Below are positions 26,541-36,225 of a stretch of 64,000 bases of DNA, one piece after another. Location of the stretch: NCBI GenBank assembly GCA_047612485.1, contig JBLGAT010000001.1:72671-136670 (forward strand), read 5' to 3'. The position numbers and the translations under genes were made by a program. The DNA comes from Sediminicola sp047612485. GTDB taxonomy: Bacteria > Bacteroidota > Bacteroidia > Flavobacteriales > Flavobacteriaceae. The notes beneath the pieces were generated by a model. That model was not told the DNA's origin, ran no database searches, and saw nothing but the letters and a program-made list of their open reading frames with translations. Positions within the stretch are counted from its first letter, which is position 1. Every line of letters starts with the position of its first letter.

Positions 26541-26616
26541 TTTTTTTTACAAGTGCAATCTTTATGTATTTATGTTCCCTGTCCAGGTACTGTTCCATGT
26601 TTAGGGTACATCTATA

Positions 26617-27951
26617 TCACTTAATAGATGCAATAATTTGCGCTAAAAATTCATTTACATTAAATATTGGGCCTTCTGCCAATCCCGTGCGCACTACTAC
26701 CAAGTCCTTGGAGGGGATAATAAAAACATATTGACCCCCATAGCCGTTTGCAGAATACAGGTCCCTTGGAACATCTGGGTATTTACCTCCCGCATTCAAC
26801 CAAAAGTGCGCCCCGTAGGTACCATCGGAATCAGCAGTTGGCTTGGTAATATATCGCACCCAATCCTCAGCAAAAAGTTGATCTCCCCTCCAACTTCCAT
26901 TATTTAGATACAATAGCCCAAATTTTGCCCAATCCCTTGTATTTGCCCAAGCATAGGACGAACCTACAAAATTATTTTTCATATCGGTTTCGATAATCAT
27001 CGAATGCATACCTATTCTATCTATCAAAGACTGATAGGGAAAGTCTAGATAAGCCTGCCTGTCACCAATATAGTTTTGCAACAATCCAGACAAAAGATTT
27101 GATGTGCCTGAAGAATAGTTCCAGATTTCCGAAGGTTTTGCAATGGCCTTTTTTATCTGTTGGGATTGCGTCATATTCGACTCCAAAAACAACATTTTGG
27201 TCACATCAGATATTTTGCCATAATCCTCTTCCCATTCCAACCCGCTTTGCATCCGCAATAAATGATTTATGGAAATGTGTTTACGTTCATCCTTTTGCCA
27301 AGCGGTCATAGGAGCTGGATCATTGACCTTCAATTTCCCTTGGTATTCCAATATTCCGTAGAGTGTTGCCAAGATGCTTTTGGTCATAGACCAGCCCAAA
27401 ATAGGAGTGGTAGGGGTAAATCCCTCGACATAATGTTCAGCAATGATCTCATTCTTATAAGCCACCAAGACTGTCCTTGTTTTTTTTAATTCCGGCTCTG
27501 AAAAAGCGCTATTGATTGCTCTTTCCAATTGAAGATAGTCAACATTGGCAAACACGGTATCTTTTTTTCCATTATTGCCATAAGGGAAAGGAAGTCCGTT
27601 TTTGAGGGTTAGACGTTTTGGAAGTAATGGTTTTAAAGTGTAATCATAGGTATCATTGACAAGGACACTACCTAGTCCTTCCCGGTAGACCGCTTTTCTC
27701 TCCATAAATCCAAAAACAGAGGATGACGCAGTTTTTTCATCATTATCAACTTCCGATTTCGCCAGTTTTATCAAGGGAACATTATTATCGTTCTTATCAA
27801 CGGATTCGGGCGATCTATCAGCTATAAAAACACTTGAGGCCATATTTTTCGCGGCATAGCCAGATATAATGTTCAGTTTGGAATAATTGAAGGCCAAAAC
27901 AACGGTGAGCGCAATAAAAAGAGCAAGGACAATTCTTTTAAAAACTTTCAT
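26617..27951 (-). CDS. serine hydrolase, class C beta-lactamase/penicillin-binding type
   Basis: A 444-aa protein with an N-terminal membrane anchor (residues about 6-22) and a periplasmic beta-lactamase-fold domain. The catalytic S188-x-x-K191 (WSMTKS) and Y279 (WNYSSG) are present, with a C-terminal GAHFWLN segment in place of KTG. Such proteins are esterases or D-amino peptidases more often than true beta-lactamases. It is convergent with the BLUF gene. Confidence 0.88.
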   Translation of the reverse strand: MKVFKRIVLALFIALTVVLAFNYSKLNIISGYAAKNMASSVFIADRSPESVDKNDNNVPLIKLAKSEVDNDEKTASSSVFGFMERKAVYREGLGSVLVNDTYDYTLKPLLPKRLTLKNGLPFPYGNNGKKDTVFANVDYLQLERAINSAFSEPELKKTRTVLVAYKNEIIAEHYVEGFTPTTPILGWSMTKSILATLYGILEYQGKLKVNDPAPMTAWQKDERKHISINHLLRMQSGLEWEEDYGKISDVTKMLFLESNMTQSQQIKKAIAKPSEIWNYSSGTSNLLSGLLQNYIGDRQAYLDFPYQSLIDRIGMHSMIIETDMKNNFVGSSYAWANTRDWAKFGLLYLNNGSWRGDQLFAEDWVRYITKPTADSDGTYGAHFWLNAGGKYPDVPRDLYSANGYGGQYVFIIPSKDLVVVRTGLAEGPIFNVNEFLAQIIASIK

Positions 27952-28033
27952 GGAAAGGATAATTAAGGATTTTTAAAAATAAATCTTTGCTTGAGAATTA
28001 TTGTAACTTTAGGAAAAATATAGCTTTGTTTTT

Positions 28034-28906
28034 ATGTCCAACCTTGGTTTGATCATAGCCGAAAGAAGTAGGGATATTGGTGATTTCTTGGTAGGAAGAT
28101 TGATTCCCTTTCGCAAAAAAAGAATGATCGGCCCCTTTGTTTTTATAGACCATATGGGGCCAACCCAGCTGGGCCCTACTAAATATATGGATGTAGATCA
28201 ACATCCACATATCGGACTCTCCACACTAACCTACATGCTGGAAGGAGATATATTTCATGAGGACAGTATAGGGACCCAACAGCGTATTACACCAGGTTCC
28301 GTAAATTTGATGGTCGCTGGCAAAGGTGTTTCCCACTCAGAACGCACCCCCAGCGATCTCAGAAATGGGCATTCATTTACCGCCCATGGGTATCAGATAT
28401 GGATTGCTTTGCCAAAAATATTGGAAGATTGTTCCCCTGAATTTTATCATATTGGAGCGACTGAACTTCCGCAATGGCAGGAGGGGAGCGCCAATTTTAA
28501 ATTAATAGCTGGGGAAGGATATGGTAGAGTTTCACCAGTTCCCGCCCATTCTCCTTTATTCATGATTGAAATTAAGAATACTTCTGAATTTCAACTTAAC
28601 ACCAAGGATCATTTAAAGGGGGAAATAGGGATTTGTATTGTTGATGGGAGCATAATTGCCTGTGGCGAAGTGGTTGGTAAAGGAAATATTCTAATCTCCA
28701 AGGTAGAAGATACCTGTAAGACTATTTTAAATCCTAACTCACATCTCATACTTTTTGGAGGGGCACCTATGCCAGAAGAACGCCATATTTACTGGAATTT
28801 TGTTTCCTCCAGTAAGGAGAAAATAGAGAACGCAAAAAAAGCTTGGGAGAATAAATCGTTTCGAATGATGGAAAATGATGAAAGTTATGTGCCACTGCCT
28901 AACTGA
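28034..28906 (+). CDS. pirin family protein
   Basis: A 290-aa bicupin. The metal-binding residues are in DQHPHIGLSTLTYMLEG and GKGVSHSERTP, both in the N-terminal cupin. Pirins bind Fe and some act as quercetin dioxygenases; the role here is unknown. The 3D-domain lipoprotein gene follows 9 bases later. Confidence 0.9.
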   Translation: MSNLGLIIAERSRDIGDFLVGRLIPFRKKRMIGPFVFIDHMGPTQLGPTKYMDVDQHPHIGLSTLTYMLEGDIFHEDSIGTQQRITPGSVNLMVAGKGVSHSERTPSDLRNGHSFTAHGYQIWIALPKILEDCSPEFYHIGATELPQWQEGSANFKLIAGEGYGRVSPVPAHSPLFMIEIKNTSEFQLNTKDHLKGEIGICIVDGSIIACGEVVGKGNILISKVEDTCKTILNPNSHLILFGGAPMPEERHIYWNFVSSSKEKIENAKKAWENKSFRMMENDESYVPLPN

Positions 28907-28915
28907 TTTTACTAT

Positions 28916-29374
28916 ATGCAAAAGACTATCTCCAATTTGTATTTATTTTTAATCGCTTGTATTACTGTAGTTGCGACCTTGTATATTACCTCCTGTTCCC
29001 CTAAAAAAAAGCACTATGCAGAGGTTCTTGTTTGGGACTCTGTTAGGGTGACCGCAACGGCATATAATTCTCTCGCCTCACAAACAACAGCACTACATTC
29101 CAATATTTCAGCTTGGGGGGATAGTTTACAACCTGGTATGAAATGCATAGCGGTTTCAAGGGATTTGATCCGTAAGGGGCTAAAACATAATACCATAGTA
29201 AGGATCGACACCTCCTCCCAAATATATTTGGTTAAGGATAAAATGCATACCCGCTGGCGCAATAGGATCGATATCTATATGGGCGTAGATAGGGCCAAGG
29301 CCTTTGAATGGGGCCGAAAAAAGGTAATGTTATATTATGTGGTTAAAAAAGACAGCATTCTTATTGTAGACTAA
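28916..29374 (+). CDS. 3D-domain lipoprotein (RlpA/MltA-like barrel)
   Basis: A 152-aa lipoprotein with a lipobox ending in C27 (YITSC) after a hydrophobic helix. The mature part is a 3D domain: VTATAYNSLASQT at the start and the three aspartates in VKDKMHTRWRNRIDIYMG. 3D domains occur in peptidoglycan-active proteins. It lies upstream of an amidase and a carboxypeptidase that also suit envelope or peptide turnover. Confidence 0.82.
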   Translation: MQKTISNLYLFLIACITVVATLYITSCSPKKKHYAEVLVWDSVRVTATAYNSLASQTTALHSNISAWGDSLQPGMKCIAVSRDLIRKGLKHNTIVRIDTSSQIYLVKDKMHTRWRNRIDIYMGVDRAKAFEWGRKKVMLYYVVKKDSILIVD

Positions 29375-29420
29375 ACTCCCTAAGTTGTACTTTTAAGGTC
29401 CAATTAAAATCCCTTCAAGA

Positions 29421-30083
29421 TTGAAATATCTATTAGTAACAGTAATTCTTCTTGGTTTAGTTTCGTGTTCCGTATCACGGATTATAGTGGACAAACCTGT
29501 CATTTTTGATGAAGAACGAATAGCCCTTTCCAAGGAATATATGGCAACCCGTTATGGATTGGAAACCGATTCAGCTACGATCACTCCTAAGATGATTGTC
29601 TTGCACTGGACCGCCATTCCCACCTTTGAGGGATCCTTTGATGTGTTTTACAATTCCAAATTACCTAGTTGGAGGGAACAAATACAAACCGCTAGCAGTC
29701 TTAATGTTTCTTCGCACTTTTTAGTGGATAGAGATGGAACAATATATAGATTGATGCAAGAAACTTTGATGGGCAGGCACGTGATCGGCTTAAACCATGT
29801 TGCATTGGGAATAGAAAATGTGGGTGGACTTGGCGACAAAAAGTTGACCAGAGCACAGCTGAAATCGAATATTTGGCTCGTGGAATATTTAAAATCAAAA
29901 TACGATATAGAATATCTGATTGGGCACTACGAGTATACCAATTTTGTAGGTCATCCATATTGGTTGGAAATAGACGATTCCTACCGAACCGAAAAGACAG
30001 ATCCAGGTCAACGCTTTTTAAGAAAGGTGAAAAAGGCCACGAATAAATTAAATTTTAAACCCACCCCTCAAAAAATAAACTAG
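29421..30083 (+). CDS. N-acetylmuramoyl-L-alanine amidase, Amidase_2 type lipoprotein
   Basis: A 220-aa lipoprotein (lipobox LVSC, Cys16) with an AmpD/PGRP-like zinc amidase domain. Zinc ligands are visible in IVLHWTA, SSHFLVDRDGTIYRL and KTDPGQRF (His and Asp with a distal HYEYTNF histidine). It starts with TTG at 29421. It would cleave the lactyl-amide bond of peptidoglycan in the periplasm, next to the 3D-domain protein. Confidence 0.85.
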   Translation: MKYLLVTVILLGLVSCSVSRIIVDKPVIFDEERIALSKEYMATRYGLETDSATITPKMIVLHWTAIPTFEGSFDVFYNSKLPSWREQIQTASSLNVSSHFLVDRDGTIYRLMQETLMGRHVIGLNHVALGIENVGGLGDKKLTRAQLKSNIWLVEYLKSKYDIEYLIGHYEYTNFVGHPYWLEIDDSYRTEKTDPGQRFLRKVKKATNKLNFKPTPQKIN

Positions 30084-30084
30084 A

Positions 30085-31557
30085 ATGAAAATGAAATTTG
30101 TAATTTTTCTATGTCTTTTCCTAATTGCCGCAGATAGTTCGGCCCAAGAAAATGATATTACCTCGGCCTTATATGAAAGTTATGATCAATTCAAGGAGCC
30201 TTCCCTAAACAATAGGAGGATTAAACACAAAGAGCTGCAACCGTTGATTAGTCGGCTAAAGGAGGACCCAAAATATACGGTTAAAGTGGTAGGGCAATCC
30301 ATTGAAGGGAGGGACTTATCCTTGATAAGTATAGGTTCTGGTCCCACAAGTGTATTTCTTTGGTCTCAAATGCACGGGGATGAGCCTACTGCTACCCAAG
30401 CCATTTTTGACATCATCAACTTTTTAAATGGGGATACCTTTAAAGCTGAAAAGGAAGCGATTTTATCCAATGTCACCTTGCATTTTTTACCCATGCTGAA
30501 TCCAGATGGGGCAGAGGTCTATACCCGAAGAAACAGATTGGGGATAGATATAAACAGGGATGCCCTCATGCTGCAATCCCCTGAAGGAAGAACACTTAAA
30601 ATGGTCAGGGATTCGCTTAATGCCGATTTTGGATTCAACCTCCATGACCAAAGCACCTATTACAATGCCGAACGCACAGAAAAACCGGCTACCATATCCT
30701 ATTTGGCACCGGCGTATAACTATGAAAAAGATATCAATGATGTTCGTGGAAATGCTATGAAAGTGATCGTTTTCATGAATAGTATCATCCAAAAATATGC
30801 CCCTGGACAAGTAGGTAGGTACAATGACGATTTTGAACCTAGGGCGTTTGGTGACAATATACAAAAATGGGGTACCAGTGCCATTCTCATTGAATCTGGA
30901 GGGTATCCAGGGGATCCAGAAAAACAGGAGATCCGCAAACTGAACTACGTTTCCATTTTATCCGCCATTTATACCATTGCCAAAGGGAATTATAAAAACA
31001 TTCCCATTGAAGATTATGAAAAAATCCCTGAAAATGACAGAATGCTCTTCGATCTAAAGATAGAAGGACTAACCTATACCCTTTTGGGCCAGGATTATAT
31101 ATTGGATTTGGGAATACATCGCTCCGAGGTGGACAATGCAGACCATACCAACTTCTATTACAATAGCACAGTTGTAGATCAAGGAGACCTCTCAACGTTT
31201 TATGGGTATGAATCGTTGGATGCCACAGGATATACCATTAAAGGGGGAAAAGCACACCCACAAATCTTTAAATCCATTGAATCCCTTAAAGAATCTGAGG
31301 TTCTCAAATATTTACAACAGGGGTATACCTATGTTCGACTGGAAAATTTACCAACGGGCAAGAAGGACACTAATTTGCCAATCCAATTGGTGAGTAAGGA
31401 CTTTAAAGTACCGGCACTTAATCTTCGTGCAGGAATGAACCCAACCTTTATATTGGAGAAGGACAGTAACATTCAATTTGCAGTGATCAATGGATTCCTT
31501 ATCCACTTAAATGGGGATACGAGTAATTTTAAAAATGCCCTGATTTTAAAGAAATAA
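30085..31557 (+). CDS. M14-family zinc carboxypeptidase, secreted
   Basis: A 490-aa enzyme with a signal peptide (residues 1-20, ending DSSAQ). The M14 zinc motif HGDE (H97, E100), the NPDGAEVYTRRN segment, the NRD substrate-binding motif and LHDQ (third zinc ligand) are present. The C-terminal 170 residues form an extra domain. It begins one base after the amidase stop, so it is probably in the same operon. Confidence 0.9.
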   Translation: MKMKFVIFLCLFLIAADSSAQENDITSALYESYDQFKEPSLNNRRIKHKELQPLISRLKEDPKYTVKVVGQSIEGRDLSLISIGSGPTSVFLWSQMHGDEPTATQAIFDIINFLNGDTFKAEKEAILSNVTLHFLPMLNPDGAEVYTRRNRLGIDINRDALMLQSPEGRTLKMVRDSLNADFGFNLHDQSTYYNAERTEKPATISYLAPAYNYEKDINDVRGNAMKVIVFMNSIIQKYAPGQVGRYNDDFEPRAFGDNIQKWGTSAILIESGGYPGDPEKQEIRKLNYVSILSAIYTIAKGNYKNIPIEDYEKIPENDRMLFDLKIEGLTYTLLGQDYILDLGIHRSEVDNADHTNFYYNSTVVDQGDLSTFYGYESLDATGYTIKGGKAHPQIFKSIESLKESEVLKYLQQGYTYVRLENLPTGKKDTNLPIQLVSKDFKVPALNLRAGMNPTFILEKDSNIQFAVINGFLIHLNGDTSNFKNALILKK

Positions 31558-31558
31558 A

Positions 31559-31726
31559 TTAATACCCATACTGAATGGTCATATTAGGACCGTATTTCAG
31601 CAAGACAATTAACATGCAAAACAAGGTGATTACAATACTTAAAAATAATAGGAGCACGGCGCTTTTATAGCCTATAGGCCATTTTCCAATTGGACTTTGT
31701 TGAATAATCTCGTTGATAACATCCAT
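31559..31726 (-). CDS. small single-span membrane protein, 55 aa
   Basis: An ORF below the usual length cut-off. The peptide starts MDVINEIIQQSPIGKWP, has a strongly hydrophobic helix (residues about 23-43, SAVLLLFLSIVITLFCMLIV) and ends IQYGY. ATG start, TAA stop immediately after the convergent carboxypeptidase stop. The helix and the lysine-flanked boundary make it look genuine. I do not recognise a family. Confidence 0.6.
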   Translation of the reverse strand: MDVINEIIQQSPIGKWPIGYKSAVLLLFLSIVITLFCMLIVLLKYGPNMTIQYGY

Positions 31727-31846
31727 TATATTATAGTTTTAGTTAATGAAAATTGTTTTAGGATGTAGGTTGTTGTTATAGCTGTTATATATGTAACAAC
31801 CAACGGGCCGAAAACCCTACTGCTTTCAAAAAGTGTCTTGAAAAAC

Positions 31847-31883
31847 AAAAAAGGGGAACATCTGAAAGATGTTCCCCTTTTTT
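31847..31883. terminator. bidirectional intrinsic terminator
   Basis: A perfect 16-bp stem: AAAAAAGGGGAACATC at 31847-31862 with GATGTTCCCCTTTTTT at 31868-31883, loop TGAAA. It ends the VWA gene on the minus strand, 21 bases past its stop. Confidence 0.92.
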
Positions 31884-31903
31884 ATGACTTAATATTGACG
31901 CTG

Positions 31904-32995
31904 TTATTTACATCCTCCTGTAAATCCTTTGGCATTGAATTTAGTCTGAACGGCTCCTTGTTTATTGCCAGATTTTACTTGAATGGCAAGATTATTATCA
32001 CCACTTCCGTCTCTTTTAGGGCTACAATATTCAAACAAATAGAAACTATTGGCCCTTTCGGATACCCTTTCGGAAATAGCATTAAAAGTGTTTTCCAATT
32101 CAGCTTTATTTCCGGCAAAAACACTAAAAGTCTTTCCTATCTTTTTAAGGACCTCAGTATCTATTTCAGCACCTAATCCTATGGAATAGAAAGTTATGTT
32201 GGCATTAGCTTCACTTACCTTTTTTAAGGCCGCAGCTTCAGTATATCTAGAAGCCTGATCCGTTCCATCCGTAAAAATAACTACTGAAGCAGCTCCAATA
32301 TTATCATCTTGGGTACTCTTGTTCAATAGATCCGTGGCTATATCCGTTGCTTTAATAACCGCTCCATATAAATCCGTAGATGGGTCATTACTTATATCTT
32401 GCGTGATACCGTCAATAGCACTCAATAATTCTTGTTTGGCTGCCGTCAAAGGATTCAATAGGTGCAACTTATTCTCCCCATCAAACCAATAAATTGCCAT
32501 TTTAACCGACTCTATGGCAGGATCAGGCATTACATTGTTCACAAAACTCGTGGAGGCGGACTTCAGTTCCGTTAAACTGCTGCTCAATACACTATTGCTT
32601 AAATCCAATACCAATAGCGTATTGTTCTTAAAGATCTGGGAATTCGGTGAAATGCGGGCAAATGATTCTGAAGTTGAAATGGTATTAAAACAAGCATCAT
32701 TTCTACCCTGCTCGTAAATAGTAAACTTATCTGCCGTTAATCCAGATACAGGTGCGCCATCAGAATCTGAGACCTTAAAGAATATGGATATTTTTCCCGG
32801 GAGGGTGGCATATTGATCCTGAATGGATAGGATCAGCTGATTTTCTCCTAAGTTGAGGCAGTCATCTACGGGCTTTCCTTGTCCCAGTTCACCATTTTGA
32901 TTTACATTGAAATTTACATCATCCTCGGCATTACCGCACGATATGGCTAAAGCAAGGATGCTAAATAAGGCAATTATTTTAATTGATATTTTCAT
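31904..32995 (-). CDS. von Willebrand factor A domain lipoprotein
   Basis: A 363-aa lipoprotein with a lipobox ending at C20 (LAISC). The VWA domain carries a MIDAS motif (LVLDLSNSVL) and the distal VVIFTDGTDQAS aspartate. VWA domains bind ligands via a metal ion. An N-terminal beta-rich region precedes the VWA domain. It diverges from the iorA operon across 212 bases that contain a long inverted repeat. Confidence 0.85.
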   Translation of the reverse strand: MKISIKIIALFSILALAISCGNAEDDVNFNVNQNGELGQGKPVDDCLNLGENQLILSIQDQYATLPGKISIFFKVSDSDGAPVSGLTADKFTIYEQGRNDACFNTISTSESFARISPNSQIFKNNTLLVLDLSNSVLSSSLTELKSASTSFVNNVMPDPAIESVKMAIYWFDGENKLHLLNPLTAAKQELLSAIDGITQDISNDPSTDLYGAVIKATDIATDLLNKSTQDDNIGAASVVIFTDGTDQASRYTEAAALKKVSEANANITFYSIGLGAEIDTEVLKKIGKTFSVFAGNKAELENTFNAISERVSERANSFYLFEYCSPKRDGSGDNNLAIQVKSGNKQGAVQTKFNAKGFTGGCK

Positions 32996-33083
32996 TTTTT
33001 AATTTATATAGGTTCACCAAGCAGAACGCTCAAATACAATTTAAATTATACGACTTGTGATTTTTTTTTGTTACGAAATTTCA

Positions 33084-33142
33084 GCCCGTTTTTAGGCACT
33101 GTATATGGCAGAAATAGGCTTAACAAAGTGTTAAAAACGGGC
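33084..33142. promoter_or_regulatory. long inverted repeat in the VWA/iorA divergent region
   Basis: GCCCGTTTTTA (33084-33094) is the exact reverse complement of TAAAAACGGGC (33132-33142), with a 37-base loop that can pair further (CACT at 33097-33100 with AGTG at 33127-33130). No T-run follows on either strand, so it is not a terminator. It may be an operator or an RNA stem in the leader of the molybdenum operon. Confidence 0.5.
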
Positions 33143-33207
33143 GTGTCATTTATATTTTTTTTAACTTGATACCTTTATTTTGATTGTCTTAACTTAAAAC
33201 TTACAAT

Positions 33208-33669
33208 ATGCCTGCCTATCAATTAGAAGTGAACGGAAAGTCCCAAACTGTAGATGTTAGTGAGGATACTCCGGTCCTATGGATTTTAAGGGACCATATG
33301 GATCTGGTAGGAACTAAATATGGTTGTGGAATTGGCCAATGTGGTGCTTGTACCATTCATATGGATGGCACTGCCGTAAGGAGCTGCTCCCTAACGGTTG
33401 CACAGGTGGAAGGAAAATCGCTGACCACCATCGAAGGATTATCTGCCGATGCCTCCCATCCAGTTCAGAAGGCATGGAAAGAGGTAGATGTTCCCCAATG
33501 TGGATATTGTCAGGCAGGACAGATCATGACGGCCTCAGCTTTTCTAGAAAAAAACCCCAAGCCAACTTCAGAAGATATTAAAAATGCCATGCATGGAAAC
33601 ATATGCAGGTGTGCCGCCTATACACGTATACATAAAGCTGTGGAAACTGCTGCCAATAATATGGGATGA
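33208..33669 (+). CDS. iorA: isoquinoline 1-oxidoreductase-type small subunit, 2Fe-2S protein
   Basis: A 153-aa electron-transfer subunit of a molybdenum hydroxylase. The plant-type cluster ligands are C40, C45, C48 and C60; the second helical-domain cluster uses C98, C101, C133 and C135 (QCGYCQAG, ICRCAAYTR). It has no signal peptide, so it is probably carried out through the membrane with the Tat-targeted large subunit. It heads the molybdenum gene cluster. Confidence 0.92.
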   Translation: MPAYQLEVNGKSQTVDVSEDTPVLWILRDHMDLVGTKYGCGIGQCGACTIHMDGTAVRSCSLTVAQVEGKSLTTIEGLSADASHPVQKAWKEVDVPQCGYCQAGQIMTASAFLEKNPKPTSEDIKNAMHGNICRCAAYTRIHKAVETAANNMG

Positions 33670-33753
33670 CCAAGCAATAACACCACTGTACCTGTTTTTT
33701 AAAACACAATCTCGCGTTTCGGTAATTACCAGCCCGAATTAAAAACTATAAAA

Positions 33754-35922
33754 ATGTCAACATCAACAAAAATAACCTTTAGTAGAAGAGGATTTATAAG
33801 AACTTCTTCTTTGGCAAGTGGCGGGCTCCTTATAGGATTCAATCTGTTTACGGCCTGTTCGCCGAAAGCAAAGCCGCCAGTAGATATTTCACAATTGGAT
33901 TTTAACGATTTTAATGCTTTTATCAAGATAGCCGACAACGGCGCTGTTACCATTTTCTCCCCAAATCCAGAAATTGGTCAGGGCGTGAAGACGGCTATGC
34001 CCATGCTTATTGCTGAAGAATTGGATGTGGCATGGGATAATGTTCATGTTCAACAGGGTATTTTAGACACCAATAATTACACAAGGCAGGTCGCTGGAGG
34101 TAGCCAATCCATTCGTTTCGGCTGGGAACCCTTGCGTCAAACGGGAGCAACCGCACGTCAGATGCTGGTGAATGCAGCAGCTGCAAAATGGGGTGTAGAT
34201 CCGTCCGAATGTACTACTAAACAAGGGGTGATAACCAATGCAAAAGGAGAAACACTTGGATATGGCGATGTCGTTAAAGAGGCTGCTCAATTAGAAGTGC
34301 CCGAGAATGTAACCTTAAAGGATCCAAAAGATTTTACTATCATCAAATCAGATGTAAAGAATGTTGATATCGACAAAATAATCACGGGACAGCCCTTGTT
34401 CGGGATGGACTTCAAAAAAGAGGGTATGGTTTATGCCGCTACTTTAAGGCCACCGGCTTTTGGACAAATATTGGAGTCTTTCGATGATTCCGTAACCAGA
34501 AAAACCAATGGGGTACTCGACGTTATAAAATTTGGTGACAAAATAGCTGTTCTGGCTACGGATACATGGTCGGCCATGAAGGGAAAAAATGCGTTAAAAG
34601 CAATTTGGATTGAAGGCACCAAATTGGAAAGTACAGAAGGACATGATAAAATATTAACAGACCTATTAAACGGTTCCAAAGTTGAGACTTTACGAAAGGA
34701 TGGGGATATTAAAAAAGCCTTTGCCGCGGCAGACAAGATTGTAGAACGCACCTATCATTCGCCTTTTCTGCCCCACAACTGTATGGAGCCCATGAATTTC
34801 TTTGCCGATGTAACCGAAGATAAGATCCATTTAGTGGGGCCAATACAAACTCCTGAACGCACAGCACAGAACGTTGCCGAATTGTTGAACAGGGATATAG
34901 AACAGATTCACTTGGAAATGACCCGCATGGGCGGTGGATTTGGCCGCCGCTTATACGGCGATTTCGTTTTGGAAGCTGCTGAGATATCAAATCTGGCCAA
35001 GAAACCCGTGAAGCTAGTGTTTTCAAGAGAAGATGACATGATGGATGGGATATATCGCCCAGCCATTAAATATCGGATTAGAGCTGCGATCAAAGATGGT
35101 GAAATTACAGGGTATCATTTAAAAGAAGCCGCTATAAATAGTAATATGTATGGCTTGATCCCCAACTTTTTCCCTGCGGGGGCCATTGAAAATTATCAGG
35201 TGGATGTTGCCAAATATCAAAGCAACATTACCACAGGTGCATGGAGGGCTCCTTATACCAATTTCTTGGCCTTTGCAGAACAAAGTTTCTTTGATGAGCT
35301 TGCAGAAACAATGGGGGTAGATCGTGTTCAGATGCGACTGGATTTACTACAAAAAGTTAAGGGCACCACAGATGATCGCATTCAGTATTCCCCAGAACGC
35401 ATGGAGGAAGTTATAAAAGTAGTTGTCGACAAATCAGGGTGGGGAAAAAAAGAAGCCGGAACTTTTCAAGGCTTTGCTGCCTATTATTGCCATAACACCC
35501 ATGTCGCTGAAGTTGCCGATGTACAAATAGAAGATGGTATGCCCGTGGTAAAAAAAGTCACCTGTGTAGTAGATTGTGGCATTGTTGTGAATCCTTTGGG
35601 AGCTTTAAACCAAGTCGAAGGTGGTATTATAGATGGAATAGGACACGCCATGTATGGCGATTTTGGTTTTGAAGAAGGAAAGCCAATGGCCAATAATTTT
35701 GACAGATACCGTTTGATAAGAATGAAGGAAGCCCCTGCGATTGAGACGCATTTTATTCAAAACAACCTATCTCCAACAGGACTTGGAGAACCTGCTTTAC
35801 CGCCAGCCGGAGCTGCCATAGCGAACGCATTTAAAGCTGCGACGGGTAATAGGTTAACCCAACAGCCGTTTATGAAAAATCCGGATTTGTTGAAAATGCC
35901 CACAAATGAAATTATAGGATAG
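33754..35922 (+). CDS. iorB: molybdopterin-binding aldehyde/isoquinoline oxidoreductase large subunit, Tat-exported
   Basis: A 722-aa xanthine-dehydrogenase-family catalytic subunit. The N-terminus has a twin-arginine motif (SRRGFIR, residues 10-16), a hydrophobic stretch, and then a lipobox-like TAC (C35). Cofactor segments include GGGFGRRLYGDF, TGAWRAPYTNF and the C-terminal GLGEPALPPAGAAIANA loop with the likely catalytic Glu. It pairs with IorA. The natural substrate is unknown. Accessory genes for cofactor making, sulfuration and insertion follow. Confidence 0.93.
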   Translation: MSTSTKITFSRRGFIRTSSLASGGLLIGFNLFTACSPKAKPPVDISQLDFNDFNAFIKIADNGAVTIFSPNPEIGQGVKTAMPMLIAEELDVAWDNVHVQQGILDTNNYTRQVAGGSQSIRFGWEPLRQTGATARQMLVNAAAAKWGVDPSECTTKQGVITNAKGETLGYGDVVKEAAQLEVPENVTLKDPKDFTIIKSDVKNVDIDKIITGQPLFGMDFKKEGMVYAATLRPPAFGQILESFDDSVTRKTNGVLDVIKFGDKIAVLATDTWSAMKGKNALKAIWIEGTKLESTEGHDKILTDLLNGSKVETLRKDGDIKKAFAAADKIVERTYHSPFLPHNCMEPMNFFADVTEDKIHLVGPIQTPERTAQNVAELLNRDIEQIHLEMTRMGGGFGRRLYGDFVLEAAEISNLAKKPVKLVFSREDDMMDGIYRPAIKYRIRAAIKDGEITGYHLKEAAINSNMYGLIPNFFPAGAIENYQVDVAKYQSNITTGAWRAPYTNFLAFAEQSFFDELAETMGVDRVQMRLDLLQKVKGTTDDRIQYSPERMEEVIKVVVDKSGWGKKEAGTFQGFAAYYCHNTHVAEVADVQIEDGMPVVKKVTCVVDCGIVVNPLGALNQVEGGIIDGIGHAMYGDFGFEEGKPMANNFDRYRLIRMKEAPAIETHFIQNNLSPTGLGEPALPPAGAAIANAFKAATGNRLTQQPFMKNPDLLKMPTNEIIG

Positions 35923-35924
35923 AT

Positions 35925-36176
35925 ATGACCATATTATTGTTTGGAATCACCAAAGATATCATTGGCAGTTCTACATTAAAATTGGACACTGCCGAAGAAA
36001 AGGTGTCAAAGATCCATACCGTTGGGGAATTAAAGAATTATCTGGGTGAAAGATTTCCAAAACTCAATACTTTATCCTCTTTGGCAGTAGCAGTGAATAG
36101 TACCTTCGCGGATAATGGAATGTTGGTGAACGCCCAAGATGAGATAGCTCTGATCCCCCCAGTTAGCGGAGGATAA
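35925..36176 (+). CDS. moaD: molybdopterin synthase sulfur carrier subunit
   Basis: An 83-aa ubiquitin-like protein ending in the required Gly-Gly (PPVSGG), which is adenylated and then thiocarboxylated. It begins 2 bases after iorB. The large partner MoaE is not in this window. Confidence 0.9.
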   Translation: MTILLFGITKDIIGSSTLKLDTAEEKVSKIHTVGELKNYLGERFPKLNTLSSLAVAVNSTFADNGMLVNAQDEIALIPPVSGG

Positions 36177-36225
36177 CCTATCTTTGAATAAACGATAATG
36201 TTTGGAATGCTTTAATTGAAGATAG

